DNA of 64,000 bases from Pseudomonas xantholysinigenes. Its GTDB lineage: Bacteria > Pseudomonadota > Gammaproteobacteria > Pseudomonadales > Pseudomonadaceae. This document shows positions 1 through 8,190 of this stretch, in pieces. A program made the position numbers and the translations under genes. The DNA lies in NCBI RefSeq assembly GCF_014268885.2, contig NZ_CP077095.1, positions 1,741,501-1,805,500 of the forward strand, given 5' to 3'. Each line of letters starts with the position of its first letter. The stretch's first letter is position 1. The notes below the pieces were generated by a model, which made no database searches, was not told the origin of the DNA, and saw only the letters and a list, made by a program, of their open reading frames with translations.

Positions 1-561
1 CTTCTCGTAGGTGCGCGACTCGCCCAGTGGGTCGACCTTGGCGTTCTCCAGTTGCAGCGGGCTCAGGCTGCTGTCGTCGTACAGCGCTACCGAGTGGTAG
101 ATGCGCAGGGTCAGCACGGCCTGGGCCTGGACGTACACCGAGGGGCTGTCCAGCGTGGCCTCGATGAACACCTGGGAGGCCACGCCCGGGCGTTGGCTGT
201 CGGCCTGCTGCACCTGCAGTTCGATGGGCTGGCTGTGGGACTGGCCCAGTTGCAGCGACGGAATGTTCAGGCTGCCGCTGCGCCTTGGCAACAGAGTGAT
301 GATCCAGCGGGTGCTGGCGCGGGTTTCGCCGTCGAGGCTGTGCAGGCTGTTGAGCTGGCGCGTGCCGCGCACCTCGAAGTCGCCTTCCAGGGCGCGCAGG
401 TCGGGTTTGCCGAACTGGGTGACGTCCTGGCTCTCGAGGGTCAGTTCCAGGGTTTCGCCAGCTTCCAGGCGCGTGCGGTCGACGCTGGCCTGGAGGACAG
501 GTTCGGCCTGGGCCGCGAGGCTCCACAGCAGGCCAAGGAGAAGGGCGCCGAAGCGACTCAT
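1..561 (-). CDS. batD: BatD family protein (partial, 3' end outside window)
   Basis: N-terminal 187 residues of a BatD/oxygen-tolerance protein, a periplasm-facing membrane protein usually found with Bat VWA proteins. It opens with MSRFGALLLGLLWSLAAQA, a clear Sec signal peptide ending near residue 19. A beta-rich region follows (EPVLQASVDRTRLEAGETL) that resembles the start of BatD. The reading frame stays open to base 1, so the C-terminal part and its transmembrane helix lie outside the window. The ATG overlaps the TGA of the upstream VWA/TPR gene (ATGA), which implies translational coupling. It is the last gene seen of the minus-strand operon that begins with the MoxR ATPase. The family assignment rests on context and the N-terminus only. 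Confidence 0.85.
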   Translation of the reverse strand, partial: MSRFGALLLGLLWSLAAQAEPVLQASVDRTRLEAGETLELTLESQDVTQFGKPDLRALEGDFEVRGTRQLNSLHSLDGETRASTRWIITLLPRRSGSLNIPSLQLGQSHSQPIELQVQQADSQRPGVASQVFIEATLDSPSVYVQAQAVLTLRIYHSVALYDDSSLSPLQLENAKVDPLGESRTYEK

Positions 562-2273
562 CGTGGGTTTTCCTGATGCAATTGCTGTTCGTACCAGAAT
601 TTGCGCCGTAGCAGTTCCGCCGGGTTGTCGGGGATCTCTCGCAGCCATTGCTCGAGGGCCTGGCGCTGTTCGGCGTCGAGGCTGGTGGCAAGCGGCCGCT
701 GTGGCGGCTGGGTGATGCTGTCGTCGTCGCCCGTGGCATTGCCCGGTGCTGTTGCCTGGGTAGTGCCGTTGTTGTCGGCGCCAGCCTGGGCCTGCTCGTC
801 GCCGCCGGGCGTGCCCTGGGACGGGTTGCTGGCCGAGCTGCTGTTGCCCTCGCTTTCGTTGCCCGGGCTGCCCTGGGCGTCGGCCTCGGCCGGTTGTTCC
901 TCGGCCTTGGCCTGGCGCTGTTGCAGCAGTTGCTGGACCAGCGCCTGGTTGTCCAGGGCCGGCTTCAGGTCGGGCTGGCGCTCCAGGGCCTGTTCGTAGG
1001 CGTCCAGTGCCGCTTCCAGTTCGCCGGCGCGGGCCAGGGCATTGCCTCGATTGTAGTGCGCCGCGGCGCTGCCGCCCTGGGCGAAGGCGGCGGCGGCACC
1101 TGCGAAGTCGCCGGCCTGGTACAAGGCCATGCCGCGCCACTGCGGGTCTTCGAAGTGTTTGGCGGCGGCGGCCGGCTGCTGGCGTTCCAGCAGACGCTGG
1201 CCTTGCTGGTCGGGGCGTAGCCACAGGTCGTTGAACTCGAAGGCCTGGCTCGGTTGCGGCAGCGCCAGCAGCAGCGGCAGGCAGAACAGCCAGCCACGCC
1301 GCCCGGCGCAAGCGGCGAGCAGTAACAGTGGCAGCAGCAGCCAGTAGCCCTGGTCGGCCCAGCTGTCCAGTTGCACGGTCTGGCCATTGTTGTGCAGCAG
1401 GCGTGGGTTGTCGAACAGGCCCAGGCCGCGCAGGTCGAGATCGTCGATGCGGGCGTGGCGGTAGCGTCCGCCGGTGCCGCCGATGAAGGCTTTCAGCGAG
1501 GTGCTGTCCAGCCGTGGCACCAGAATGGCACCTTGTTCATCTTTCAGGAACTCGCCGTTGGCTTGGCGTACCGGCGCGCCCTCGGCGCTGCCGATGCCCA
1601 GCATCAGCAGGCTTGGGCCCTGGCGGCCGAGGGCCTGGACGATGCCCTGGCGCTCCGGCTCGCTCAGCGCCGAGCCGATCAGCAGCAGCCGACCCTGGCC
1701 CAGGCCGCTCTGGGCCAGCAGCGCCAGGCCTTTTTGCACGGCCAGGTCGGCGCGTTGGCCGGGTTGCGGCATGATCGACGGGTCGACCGCCTCGAGCAGG
1801 TTGCGGGTGGTGCCCAGGTCGTCGGACAGCGGCACCAGGGTATGCGCGCTGCCGGCATAGACGATCAGCGCGGTCTGGCTGTCGCGGCGGTGCTCGAGCA
1901 GGTCGAGGATCTTGCGCCGGGCCTGTTCCAGGCGGTTTGGCGCGCTGTCCTCGGCGAGCATCTGCGGGGTCAGTTCAAGCAGGATCACCAACGGGTCGGC
2001 CGGGCGCTGGCGGGTTTCCTCCAGCCGTTGCCAGCTTGGGCCGAGCAGCGCCAGGACCACCAGCAGCCAGGCCAACCCCAGGGCGACCCAGGGCAGCTTG
2101 CCGCTGCCGCCGCGCCCGCCGCCAAGGAGCACGGCATGGAACGCCTGCGGCAGGATCAACTGCCAGCGCCCGGCACGCTTGCGTCGGTGCCAGAGCTTGA
2201 ACAGCAGCCAGCCGAGCAGCGGGATCACCAGCAACCAGAGCGGGCGCAACCATTGTGGCCAGAGATCGATCAT
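558..2273 (-). CDS. VWA and TPR domain membrane protein (BatB/BatC-like)
   Basis: 571-residue membrane protein that joins a von Willebrand factor A domain to tetratricopeptide repeats, as in fused BatB/BatC proteins of aerotolerance operons. Two N-terminal membrane segments (around LRPLWLLVIPLLGWLLF and LPWVALGLAWLLVVLALLG) precede the VWA region. The usual DxSxS metal site is degenerate here (LLELTPQML), so metal binding is doubtful. A further hydrophobic pair (GYWLLLPLLLLAACAG and WLFCLPLLLALPQPSQA) comes before TPR-like helices (AAHYNRGNALARAGELEAAL). The tail is rich in Q, E, S and N. The start MIDLWPQWL was chosen because its ATG overlaps the TGA of the upstream gene (ATGA); an in-frame upstream extension would run into that gene. 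Probably forms an envelope complex with its neighbours and the MoxR chaperone. Confidence 0.85.
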   Translation of the reverse strand: MIDLWPQWLRPLWLLVIPLLGWLLFKLWHRRKRAGRWQLILPQAFHAVLLGGGRGGSGKLPWVALGLAWLLVVLALLGPSWQRLEETRQRPADPLVILLELTPQMLAEDSAPNRLEQARRKILDLLEHRRDSQTALIVYAGSAHTLVPLSDDLGTTRNLLEAVDPSIMPQPGQRADLAVQKGLALLAQSGLGQGRLLLIGSALSEPERQGIVQALGRQGPSLLMLGIGSAEGAPVRQANGEFLKDEQGAILVPRLDSTSLKAFIGGTGGRYRHARIDDLDLRGLGLFDNPRLLHNNGQTVQLDSWADQGYWLLLPLLLLAACAGRRGWLFCLPLLLALPQPSQAFEFNDLWLRPDQQGQRLLERQQPAAAAKHFEDPQWRGMALYQAGDFAGAAAAFAQGGSAAAHYNRGNALARAGELEAALDAYEQALERQPDLKPALDNQALVQQLLQQRQAKAEEQPAEADAQGSPGNESEGNSSSASNPSQGTPGGDEQAQAGADNNGTTQATAPGNATGDDDSITQPPQRPLATSLDAEQRQALEQWLREIPDNPAELLRRKFWYEQQLHQENPR

Positions 2274-3346
2274 CGCCGCCTCCTCAGGCGCAGGCGCTTG
2301 AGGCGCTGGCGCCATTCCGGGTGTGGTTGCAGGAAGCGCGGCTTGCGCAGCAGGCGCTGCAATTGGTTGTCGGGCCATTGCACGGCCACCACCAGCAACA
2401 CGCTGAGCAGCAGCGCCAGGCCCAGGGGCCAGGCGTACAGCTCGATGGCGGTGCGGGCCTGGGTGGGTTGCTGCGCCACCGGTTCCAGCTGGTCGAGAGT
2501 GTCGCCGATGGCGCCCAGCTCGGCGCCGTCGTGGGCGCGGAAATAGCTGCCGTGGGTGATGTCGGCGATTTCCTTGAGCGCGGCTTCGTCCAGGTCCAGG
2601 CTCGGGTTCAGCCCGAGCAGGCCGGGGGTGCCGCTGGCCTCGGGGTTGGCACCGATGCCGATGGTGTAGATGCGCACGCCTTCCTGGGCGGCCAGGCGCG
2701 CGGCGGTCAGTGGGTGGATCTGCCCGCCGTTGTTGGCGCCGTCGGTGATCAGGATCAGCACCCGGCTCTGCGCCGGACGTTGGCGCAGGCGCTTGACTGC
2801 CAGGCCAATGGCGTCGCCGATGGCGGTGTTCTTGCCGGCGATGCCGATCTGCGCTTCGTCGAGGAAGGTGCGCACGGTGCGCCGGTCGAAGGTCAGCGGT
2901 GCCTGCAGGTAGGCCTGGCTGCCGAACAGGATCAGGCCGACCCGGTCGCCCTGGCGGTCCTGGAGAAAATCGCCCATCAGTGCCTTGACCAGGTCCAGGC
3001 GGCTGATTTCATCGTTCTGCCACTGCATGTCGGGGAAGTCCATGGAGCCGGACACATCCACCGCCACCAGCAGGTCACGGCCGCTGGCCGACACCGGCAC
3101 CGGGTCGCCCAGCCATTGCGGGCGCGCCGCGGCCAGGAGCAGGAGTAGCCAGATCAGCAGGAACGGCGCCTGTTGGCGCCAGGTCGGCAGGTTCAACCGG
3201 GCGCGGCGCCCGGCGAGGCCCTCGAGTTCATCAAGAAAGCCTACCTTGAGCACCGGCTCGCCGCTGTCGGCGGCGGGCAGCAGCAGGCGCGCCAGCCAGG
3301 GCAGCGGCAGCAGCAGGAAGATCCACGGCCAGGCCAGTTCAAACAT
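2270..3346 (-). CDS. VWA domain-containing protein (BatA-like)
   Basis: 358-residue BatA-type protein. An N-terminal membrane segment (MFELAWPWIFLLLPLPWLAR) and a second one near residues 60-75 flank the entry to a VWA domain. The domain has an intact metal-ion adhesion site: D97-x-S99-x-S101 in AVDVSGSMDFP, plus a later ITDGANNGG loop. A last helix near residue 310 (LGLALLLSVLLVVAVQW) anchors the C-terminus, and a basic tail follows. It overlaps the upstream DUF4381 gene by 8 bases and the downstream VWA/TPR gene by 4. In this family the VWA domain is thought to be the partner or client of the MoxR ATPase in the same operon. The intact site here contrasts with the degraded one in the next gene. 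Confidence 0.9.
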   Translation of the reverse strand: MFELAWPWIFLLLPLPWLARLLLPAADSGEPVLKVGFLDELEGLAGRRARLNLPTWRQQAPFLLIWLLLLLAAARPQWLGDPVPVSASGRDLLVAVDVSGSMDFPDMQWQNDEISRLDLVKALMGDFLQDRQGDRVGLILFGSQAYLQAPLTFDRRTVRTFLDEAQIGIAGKNTAIGDAIGLAVKRLRQRPAQSRVLILITDGANNGGQIHPLTAARLAAQEGVRIYTIGIGANPEASGTPGLLGLNPSLDLDEAALKEIADITHGSYFRAHDGAELGAIGDTLDQLEPVAQQPTQARTAIELYAWPLGLALLLSVLLVVAVQWPDNQLQRLLRKPRFLQPHPEWRQRLKRLRLRRRR

Positions 3347-3833
3347 GTTTGCGGATCCAGGTTTCGACCGCCTGGGCGAGCCCGGCGATGGCCTTGTCGT
3401 CGAGTTTGCACTCGGGCCGGTAGGCGCCTTCGACCAGCACCATCCAACGGGTCAGGCCGGCGGCCGGGCAGCGGTTGTCGAGGAACGCCAGCCACTGGCG
3501 GCCATTGAGGGTGTGGCTGTTGGCGCCGGGGTAGTGGTTGCGGCACAGGCGTTTGAGCAGTGCGTTGATCTGTTGTAGCCAGGCGCCGGCGGGGGCGCCG
3601 TCGTAGGGGCGCGGCAGGCGCGCGAGTTCGGCCAGGGCCTCGATGCGCACCGGGTCCAGGGGCTGTTCGGCGCGTGCCACCACGGCCTTGCGTGGACGCC
3701 AATGGCGCAGGCGCCAGAGCCCCCAGCCCAGCAATGGCAGCAACGCGAGCAGCAGCCACCAGCCCGGTGCCGGTGGCCACAGGCCGATGGCATGCGGAGG
3801 GATCAGCGGTTGCAGTTGATCCAGTGGGTTCAT
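3339..3833 (-). CDS. DUF4381 domain-containing protein
   Basis: 164-residue protein of the DUF4381 type. These are single-pass membrane proteins found between the DUF58 and VWA genes of Bat/MoxR operons in proteobacteria. It has a short N-terminus, one strong membrane helix (PGWWLLLALLPLLGWGLW, about residues 25-42) and a cytoplasmic basic and alpha-helical region with Trp/Leu motifs (GRQWLAFLDNRC). The biochemical role is not known. The start overlaps the DUF58 stop (ATGA at 3830-3833) and its end overlaps the VWA gene, so it is certainly co-translated with them. Confidence 0.82.
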   Translation of the reverse strand: MNPLDQLQPLIPPHAIGLWPPAPGWWLLLALLPLLGWGLWRLRHWRPRKAVVARAEQPLDPVRIEALAELARLPRPYDGAPAGAWLQQINALLKRLCRNHYPGANSHTLNGRQWLAFLDNRCPAAGLTRWMVLVEGAYRPECKLDDKAIAGLAQAVETWIRKHV

Positions 3834-4774
3834 TTCGCCGTCCCTGGGCGTTGGGCGTTCAGGTACTCGCGCAACTGCTCGATCATTTCGCTCTGGGTGC
3901 TCAGTGGCATCAGCACCACCCGCAGCTTTTGCGCCAGCAGCTCCCAGCCCTCGATACGTGCCTCGGCCTGCTGGCGGTAGGCCTGGCGCAAGCTGCTGTC
4001 GAGGGTGTCGAGTTCCAGTTGCGCGCCGCGTTGGGCGAAACGCAGCAGGCCGGCGGCGGGCAGGGCGTGGTCGAGGGGGTCGCTGACGGGCATCAGCAAT
4101 ACGTCGCAGTGCCGGGAAAGCATTGCCAGGTGCTGCTCGACGCTGGCGCTGAGCGCGCGCTCGTCGCAGATGACGATGGCCAGGCTGCCGGGGCGCAGCA
4201 CCTCGCGCGCCCGACGCAAGGCCAGGCCCAGGCTGTCGGGTTGCGGCACGGCCTCGGTGTGCAGGGCCTGGTTGACCTTGGCCAGGCGGTTGAGCAGTTG
4301 CAGCAGGCTCTGCTTGCTGCGCCGGGGCTTGATTTCCAGGTGGTCGTTGTCGCCGAAAACCAGGCCGCCGATACGGTCGTTATGGCCCAGCGCGGCCCAG
4401 CCGAACAGCGCCGCGGCCTGGGCCGCCAGTACTGATTTGAACATCAGTCCGGAGCCGAAGAACAGGCGCTGGCTCTGCTCGACCATGATGAAGATCGGCC
4501 GTTCGCGCTCTTCGTGGAACAGCTTGGTATGGGGTTCCTGGGTGCGCGCGGTGACGCGCCAGTCGATGTTGCGCACGTCGTCGCCGGCCTGGTAAACGCG
4601 GACCTGGTCGAAATCGACGCCGCGCCCGCGCAGCCGCGAGTGGTGCAGGCCGACCAGTGGGCTGCGCTGGCCGGGCCGCGAGAACAGCTGGATCTCACGC
4701 ACGCGGTGGCGCATGTCGATCAGTTCGGCCAGGCCAATGCGGATGCCGGGTTCGGCCACGTGCGCGGTGGGCAT
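3830..4774 (-). CDS. DUF58 domain-containing protein
   Basis: 314-residue soluble protein of the DUF58 family. The family hallmark sits near residues 50-70: GRGVDFDQVRVYQAGDDVRN followed by IDWRVTARTQEPHTKLF. The C-terminal half resembles a VWA-like fold (ERPIFIMVEQSQRLFFGS) but lacks a full metal site. DUF58 proteins are almost always encoded next to a MoxR ATPase, and only 3 bases separate the two genes here. Its role is probably as adaptor or client in the MoxR-Bat system; the molecular function is not established. Confidence 0.88.
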   Translation of the reverse strand: MPTAHVAEPGIRIGLAELIDMRHRVREIQLFSRPGQRSPLVGLHHSRLRGRGVDFDQVRVYQAGDDVRNIDWRVTARTQEPHTKLFHEERERPIFIMVEQSQRLFFGSGLMFKSVLAAQAAALFGWAALGHNDRIGGLVFGDNDHLEIKPRRSKQSLLQLLNRLAKVNQALHTEAVPQPDSLGLALRRAREVLRPGSLAIVICDERALSASVEQHLAMLSRHCDVLLMPVSDPLDHALPAAGLLRFAQRGAQLELDTLDSSLRQAYRQQAEARIEGWELLAQKLRVVLMPLSTQSEMIEQLREYLNAQRPGTAK

Positions 4775-4777
4775 GGG

Positions 4778-5737
4778 TCAGGCGACGGCGACGACGTCGA
4801 GGATGCGCTGGACCACACGGTCCTGGTCGACCCCTGCGGCCTCGGCCTCGAACGAGAGGATGATGCGGTGGCGCAGCACGTCGAACAGTACCGCCTGGAT
4901 ATCCTCGGGGCTGACGAAGTCGCGCCCGGCGAGCCAGGCATGGGCCCGTGCGCAGCGGTCCAGGGCGATCGAGCCGCGTGGGCTGGCGCCGTAGGCGATC
5001 CAGTCGGCCAGTTCGCTATCGAACTTGGCCGGGGTGCGGGTGGCCATGACCAGTTGCACCAGGTATTCCTCCACCGCGTCGGCCATGTACAGGCCGAGGA
5101 TTTCCTTGCGCGCGGCGAAGATCGCTTGCTGGCTGACGCGCCGTTCGGGCTTGACCTCGCCGCCCAGCGCCTCGCCGCGGGCCTGCAGGAGGATGCGCCG
5201 CTCGACCGCGGCGTCGGGGAAGCCGATCTTCACGTGCATGAGGAAACGGTCGAGCTGGGCTTCGGGCAGTGGGTAGGTGCCTTCCTGTTCGATCGGGTTC
5301 TGGGTGGCCATCACCAGGAACAGCGGCGACAGTTCGTAGGTGCTGCGGCCAACGCTGACCTGGCGTTCGGCCATGGCCTCGAGCAGTGCCGACTGGACCT
5401 TGGCTGGGGCGCGGTTGATTTCGTCGGCCAGTACCAGGTTGTGGAAGATCGGGCCTTGCTGGAACACGAAGCTGCCGGTTTCCGGGCGGTAGATCTCGGT
5501 ACCGGTGATGTCGGCGGGCAGCAGGTCGGGGGTGAACTGGATGCGATGGAACTGGGCCTCGATGCCTTCGGCGAGCTCCTTGATGGCCTTGGTCTTGGCC
5601 AGGCCCGGGGCGCCTTCGACGAGCATGTGGCCGTCGGCCAGGAGCACGATGAGCAGGCGCTCGACCAGTTTTTCCTGGCCGAGGATCTGGGAGGAGAGAA
5701 AGGTGCGCAGCGCGATCAGCGCCTCACGGTGTTCCAT
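4778..5737 (-). CDS. MoxR family AAA+ ATPase
   Basis: 319-residue MoxR ATPase, a chaperone-like AAA+ protein that helps assemble or activate partner complexes, usually VWA proteins. Walker A is GAPGLAKT (residues 42-49) and Walker B is LVLADEINRAP; a sensor region (ATQNPIEQEGTYPLPEAQLD) and an arginine-rich lid domain follow. The ATG at 5737 (MEHREALIAL) was preferred to longer in-frame options because the family starts close to this point and the extension is low-complexity and proline-rich. First gene of the minus-strand bat-type operon. The roughly 370 bases upstream are comparatively AT-rich and probably hold the promoter. Confidence 0.92.
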   Translation of the reverse strand: MEHREALIALRTFLSSQILGQEKLVERLLIVLLADGHMLVEGAPGLAKTKAIKELAEGIEAQFHRIQFTPDLLPADITGTEIYRPETGSFVFQQGPIFHNLVLADEINRAPAKVQSALLEAMAERQVSVGRSTYELSPLFLVMATQNPIEQEGTYPLPEAQLDRFLMHVKIGFPDAAVERRILLQARGEALGGEVKPERRVSQQAIFAARKEILGLYMADAVEEYLVQLVMATRTPAKFDSELADWIAYGASPRGSIALDRCARAHAWLAGRDFVSPEDIQAVLFDVLRHRIILSFEAEAAGVDQDRVVQRILDVVAVA

Positions 5738-6109
5738 CGTCGAGGGTTCCTGGGGATGGGCCCTGGCGCGCTGGGAGCGGTTGCCGGGCGGGGGTGGATA
5801 CTTTAATCCATCCGGGGGGGTGGGGACCAATGGAGGTTTGCAAAATTCGTGTAAAGGCGTGAGGAATATACGAGTCGGTTGTAGGGGGAGTTTTTGATGC
5901 TGTTGGGTGATGTGTCTGGCAGGGATTATTGTTTACTATTGGCCATAATCCCGCTGTGGATTTGTACTTGCTGGGTTTATGCGCGTGATGATGTGTCCAG
6001 GTTGCAATAGTTGGTATTTGATCAGTAATTAACTTGTGTCTCGTTTCTCGCCGCTCGTTTCTCGTTTTCTTGCTCTTGCTCTTGCTCTGCTTCTAAGCGC
6101 GCGATATTT
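5738..6109. other. AT-rich intergenic region upstream of moxR
   Basis: No gene is supported here. The part at about 5860-6060 is visibly richer in A/T than the surrounding genome and probably contains the moxR promoter, but no promoter could be assigned with confidence. A pyrimidine-rich tract ends in three perfect CTTGCT repeats at 6069-6086, directly before the left arm of the structured inverted repeat. Confidence 0.5.
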
Positions 6110-6393
6110 CAGGCGCCGCCAATTGCGACTTCAGGAGGCCGAGCGGAGTTCTTGCGGAGGGAGGTGACGGGCATGGATGCCCGTCAAGCGCTGCGCCCCA
6201 GGATGGGGCGTTCAGCGCGGTCCTCCCGGGAGCAAGAACGGAGCGAGGGGACCCCGGAGCGAAGCGTAGGGGCCGGATGAATGGAGCGAGGATTTTTTGG
6301 TGACTTTTTGATCCTTCAAAAAGTTACCCGCCGTAAGGGCGGAAAGGTGACTATGCGTCGCCATCGCCAATGAATGAGCGTATAACTTTCAAA
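6110..6393 (-). repeat. Structured interspersed repeat, copy 1 (left arm of inverted pair)
   Basis: Roughly 280-bp repeat unit, written here in inverted orientation relative to copies 2 and 3. It contains the same series of hairpins as the other copies: a CGCC-type stem around CTTAC, an A/T stem (CTTTTTG with CAAAAAG), the CTCCCGGGAG palindrome, the CGCCCCA/TGGGGCG hairpin, and the 9-bp GACGGGCAT/ATGCCCGTC stem. Any open frames inside it follow these hairpins and are not credible genes. Copies 1 and 2 face each other across a short centre that carries a 10-bp inverted repeat (6392-6401 with 6429-6438) and three AAAGTC units. Confidence 0.85.
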
Positions 6394-6448
6394 ACCCACG
6401 CTCTGAAAGTCAAAGTCAAAGTCGGTCGGCGTGGGTTTCTACAGATGT

Positions 6449-6749
6449 AAGCGCATTCATTTACGATGCCGACGCATAGTCACCTTTTCGCCCTTACGGC
6501 GAGTCACTTTTTGTCAAACGCGACAAAAAGTAACCAAAAAACGCTGCGCTCCGTTCATCCGGCCCTGCGCTTCGCTCCGGGTCCCCTCACTCCGGCCTTG
6601 CTCCCGGGAGGACCGCGCTGAACGCCCCATCCTGGGGCGCAGCGCTTGACGGGCATCCATGCCCGTCACCTCCCTCCGCAAGGCCTGCGTTCGGCCTCCT
6701 GAAGTCGCGAAGGTACGGGCGGCGCCTGCACTGACGTAGCTGTCGCTAG
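6449..6749 (+). repeat. Structured interspersed repeat, copy 2 (right arm of inverted pair)
   Basis: Near-complete reverse complement of copy 1. It extends further to the right, through GGCGGCGCCTG to AGCTGTCGCTAG, an end it shares with copy 3 near 63905. Hairpins include TCGCC-CTTAC-GGCGA, the A/T stem around 6505-6532, CTCCCGGGAG at 6601-6610, a hairpin at 6623-6639 inside an outer GCGCTG/CAGCGC stem, and the 9-bp stem at 6647-6666. No coding potential is credible. Three perfect AAAATC units follow at 6783-6800. Confidence 0.85.
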
Positions 6750-6816
6750 CCAGTTGTGAGGTTAACCTTTCGGCTTCCGATCAAAATCAAAATCAAAATC
6801 CAAGTCGCGGCAGCGT

Positions 6817-8145
6817 TCAGTTCTTCGCTTGCGAATGCCGCCATCCTTGGTCAAAAAACGCAAACACCACCACCAACACCCCAGCCACCGCCAGGATCAA
6901 CGCCACGCCATCGGTGGAATGGGTCGCCGACCCGGCCACCAAGGCCAGTCCGCCCAGCGGCGCCAAACCACCGGCCACCGCGGTACCGACCTCGCGCCCC
7001 GTGCCAAACCCGGACGACCGCGTCTGGGTCGGAAACTGTCGGCTGAGGAAAGACCCCTGTGGCGCGAACATCATCGGCGCAAGAATACCGGTGCCCACGG
7101 CAATCGCCAGGTAGATCAGCATCGGCTCGCCCGTCGACAGCAGCGCCAGGAAGGGATAGGCGAACAACGCCGACAGCACGCCACCGAGCATCAACACGGT
7201 CTTGCTGCTCCACTTGTCACACAGCCAACCGAAAAACGGCACGGCAAAGATCGCCACCAGACTGGCCAGGGTCACCGACAGCGAGGTGACATGCGCCTCG
7301 ACGCCCTTGAACTGCGTCAGGTAGGCCAGCGAGAACGTCTTGAAGATGTAGCTCAGGGCGTTGTAGCCCACGGCCACGAAGAACACCACGGCCAGGCCCT
7401 TGAGGTCGTTCTTGAACAACAGCTTGAGCGGCGACACCTGTGGCTTTTCCTCGGCCTTGTCCAGCGCCTTGAAGTCCGGTGTCTCGGGAATGCTCTTGCG
7501 TACCCACAAGCCCACCGCTACCAAAGCGATGCTGGCAATGAACGGAATACGCCAGCCGCCGGCCAGCAGGAACTCGTTGCCGTTCATGGTCAGCAGGTAC
7601 ACCGTCAGCGACGACAGCAGCAGGCCCAGGTTCAGCCCCAGCGCCGGCCAGGCGCCCTGGCTGCCGCGCTTGCCTTCGCTGGCGTGCTCGTAGGAGGTCA
7701 CCGCCGCGCCCGACAGCTCGGCGCCGGCGCCCAGGCCCTGGATGATGCGGATGATCACCAGCAGGATCGGCGCCCAGATGCCGATGGTGGCGTAGCCGGG
7801 GATCAGGCCGATCAACATGGTGCACAGGCCCATCATGCAGAAGGTGATCACCAGTACGTGCTTGCGCCCGAAACGGTCGCCCAGGTAGCCGAACAGCACG
7901 CCACCGAAGGGGCGGGCGATGAAGCCGATGGCGAAGGTGGAGAACGCCAGCAGCGAGGCCACGGCCGGGTTGCTCGGGTCGAAGAAGATCTTCGAAAAGA
8001 CGATCGCCGCCATGGTCGCGTAGAGGTAGAAGTCATACCACTCCAGCATCGAGCCGAAGATGGTCGCCGCCGCCACCTTGCGCAGGCGCTTGCGTTGCTG
8101 TTCGGGGGTTTCGCTCGCGGCCAGGGCCGTCTCGTGTACCGACAT
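6817..8145 (-). CDS. MFS transporter, metabolite:H+ symporter (MHS) family
   Basis: 442-residue inner-membrane transporter with about 12 helices. MHS-type features include the N-terminal ATIFGSMLEWYDFYLYATMA, the loop GYLGDRFGRKHVLV, and the RIIQGLGAGAELSGA segment; these match shikimate, alpha-ketoglutarate and dicarboxylate permeases. A Shine-Dalgarno AAGGAAAA precedes the ATG. It lies 45 bases downstream of the L-2-hydroxyglutarate oxidase gene on the same strand and behind the GntR regulator. It is therefore inferred to import L-2-hydroxyglutarate, 2-oxoglutarate or a related C5 dicarboxylate. Substrate is not shown by the sequence itself. Confidence 0.87.
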   Translation of the reverse strand: MSVHETALAASETPEQQRKRLRKVAAATIFGSMLEWYDFYLYATMAAIVFSKIFFDPSNPAVASLLAFSTFAIGFIARPFGGVLFGYLGDRFGRKHVLVITFCMMGLCTMLIGLIPGYATIGIWAPILLVIIRIIQGLGAGAELSGAAVTSYEHASEGKRGSQGAWPALGLNLGLLLSSLTVYLLTMNGNEFLLAGGWRIPFIASIALVAVGLWVRKSIPETPDFKALDKAEEKPQVSPLKLLFKNDLKGLAVVFFVAVGYNALSYIFKTFSLAYLTQFKGVEAHVTSLSVTLASLVAIFAVPFFGWLCDKWSSKTVLMLGGVLSALFAYPFLALLSTGEPMLIYLAIAVGTGILAPMMFAPQGSFLSRQFPTQTRSSGFGTGREVGTAVAGGLAPLGGLALVAGSATHSTDGVALILAVAGVLVVVFAFFDQGWRHSQAKN

Positions 8146-8190
8146 GGGGTTTTCCTTGTTGTCTTTGTAATTGTGGGTGCAGCAGGTGGA

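Noticed and set aside
6016..6030. TTGATCAGTAATTAA as an Anr/FNR box upstream of moxR
   Set aside because: Only one half matches TTGAT-N4-ATCAA.
6431..6649. 72-codon frame inside copy 2 of the structured repeat (and 63-codon frame in copy 3)
   Set aside because: The frames follow hairpin sequences, start in repeat DNA, and differ between copies; the conserved property is base pairing, not protein.
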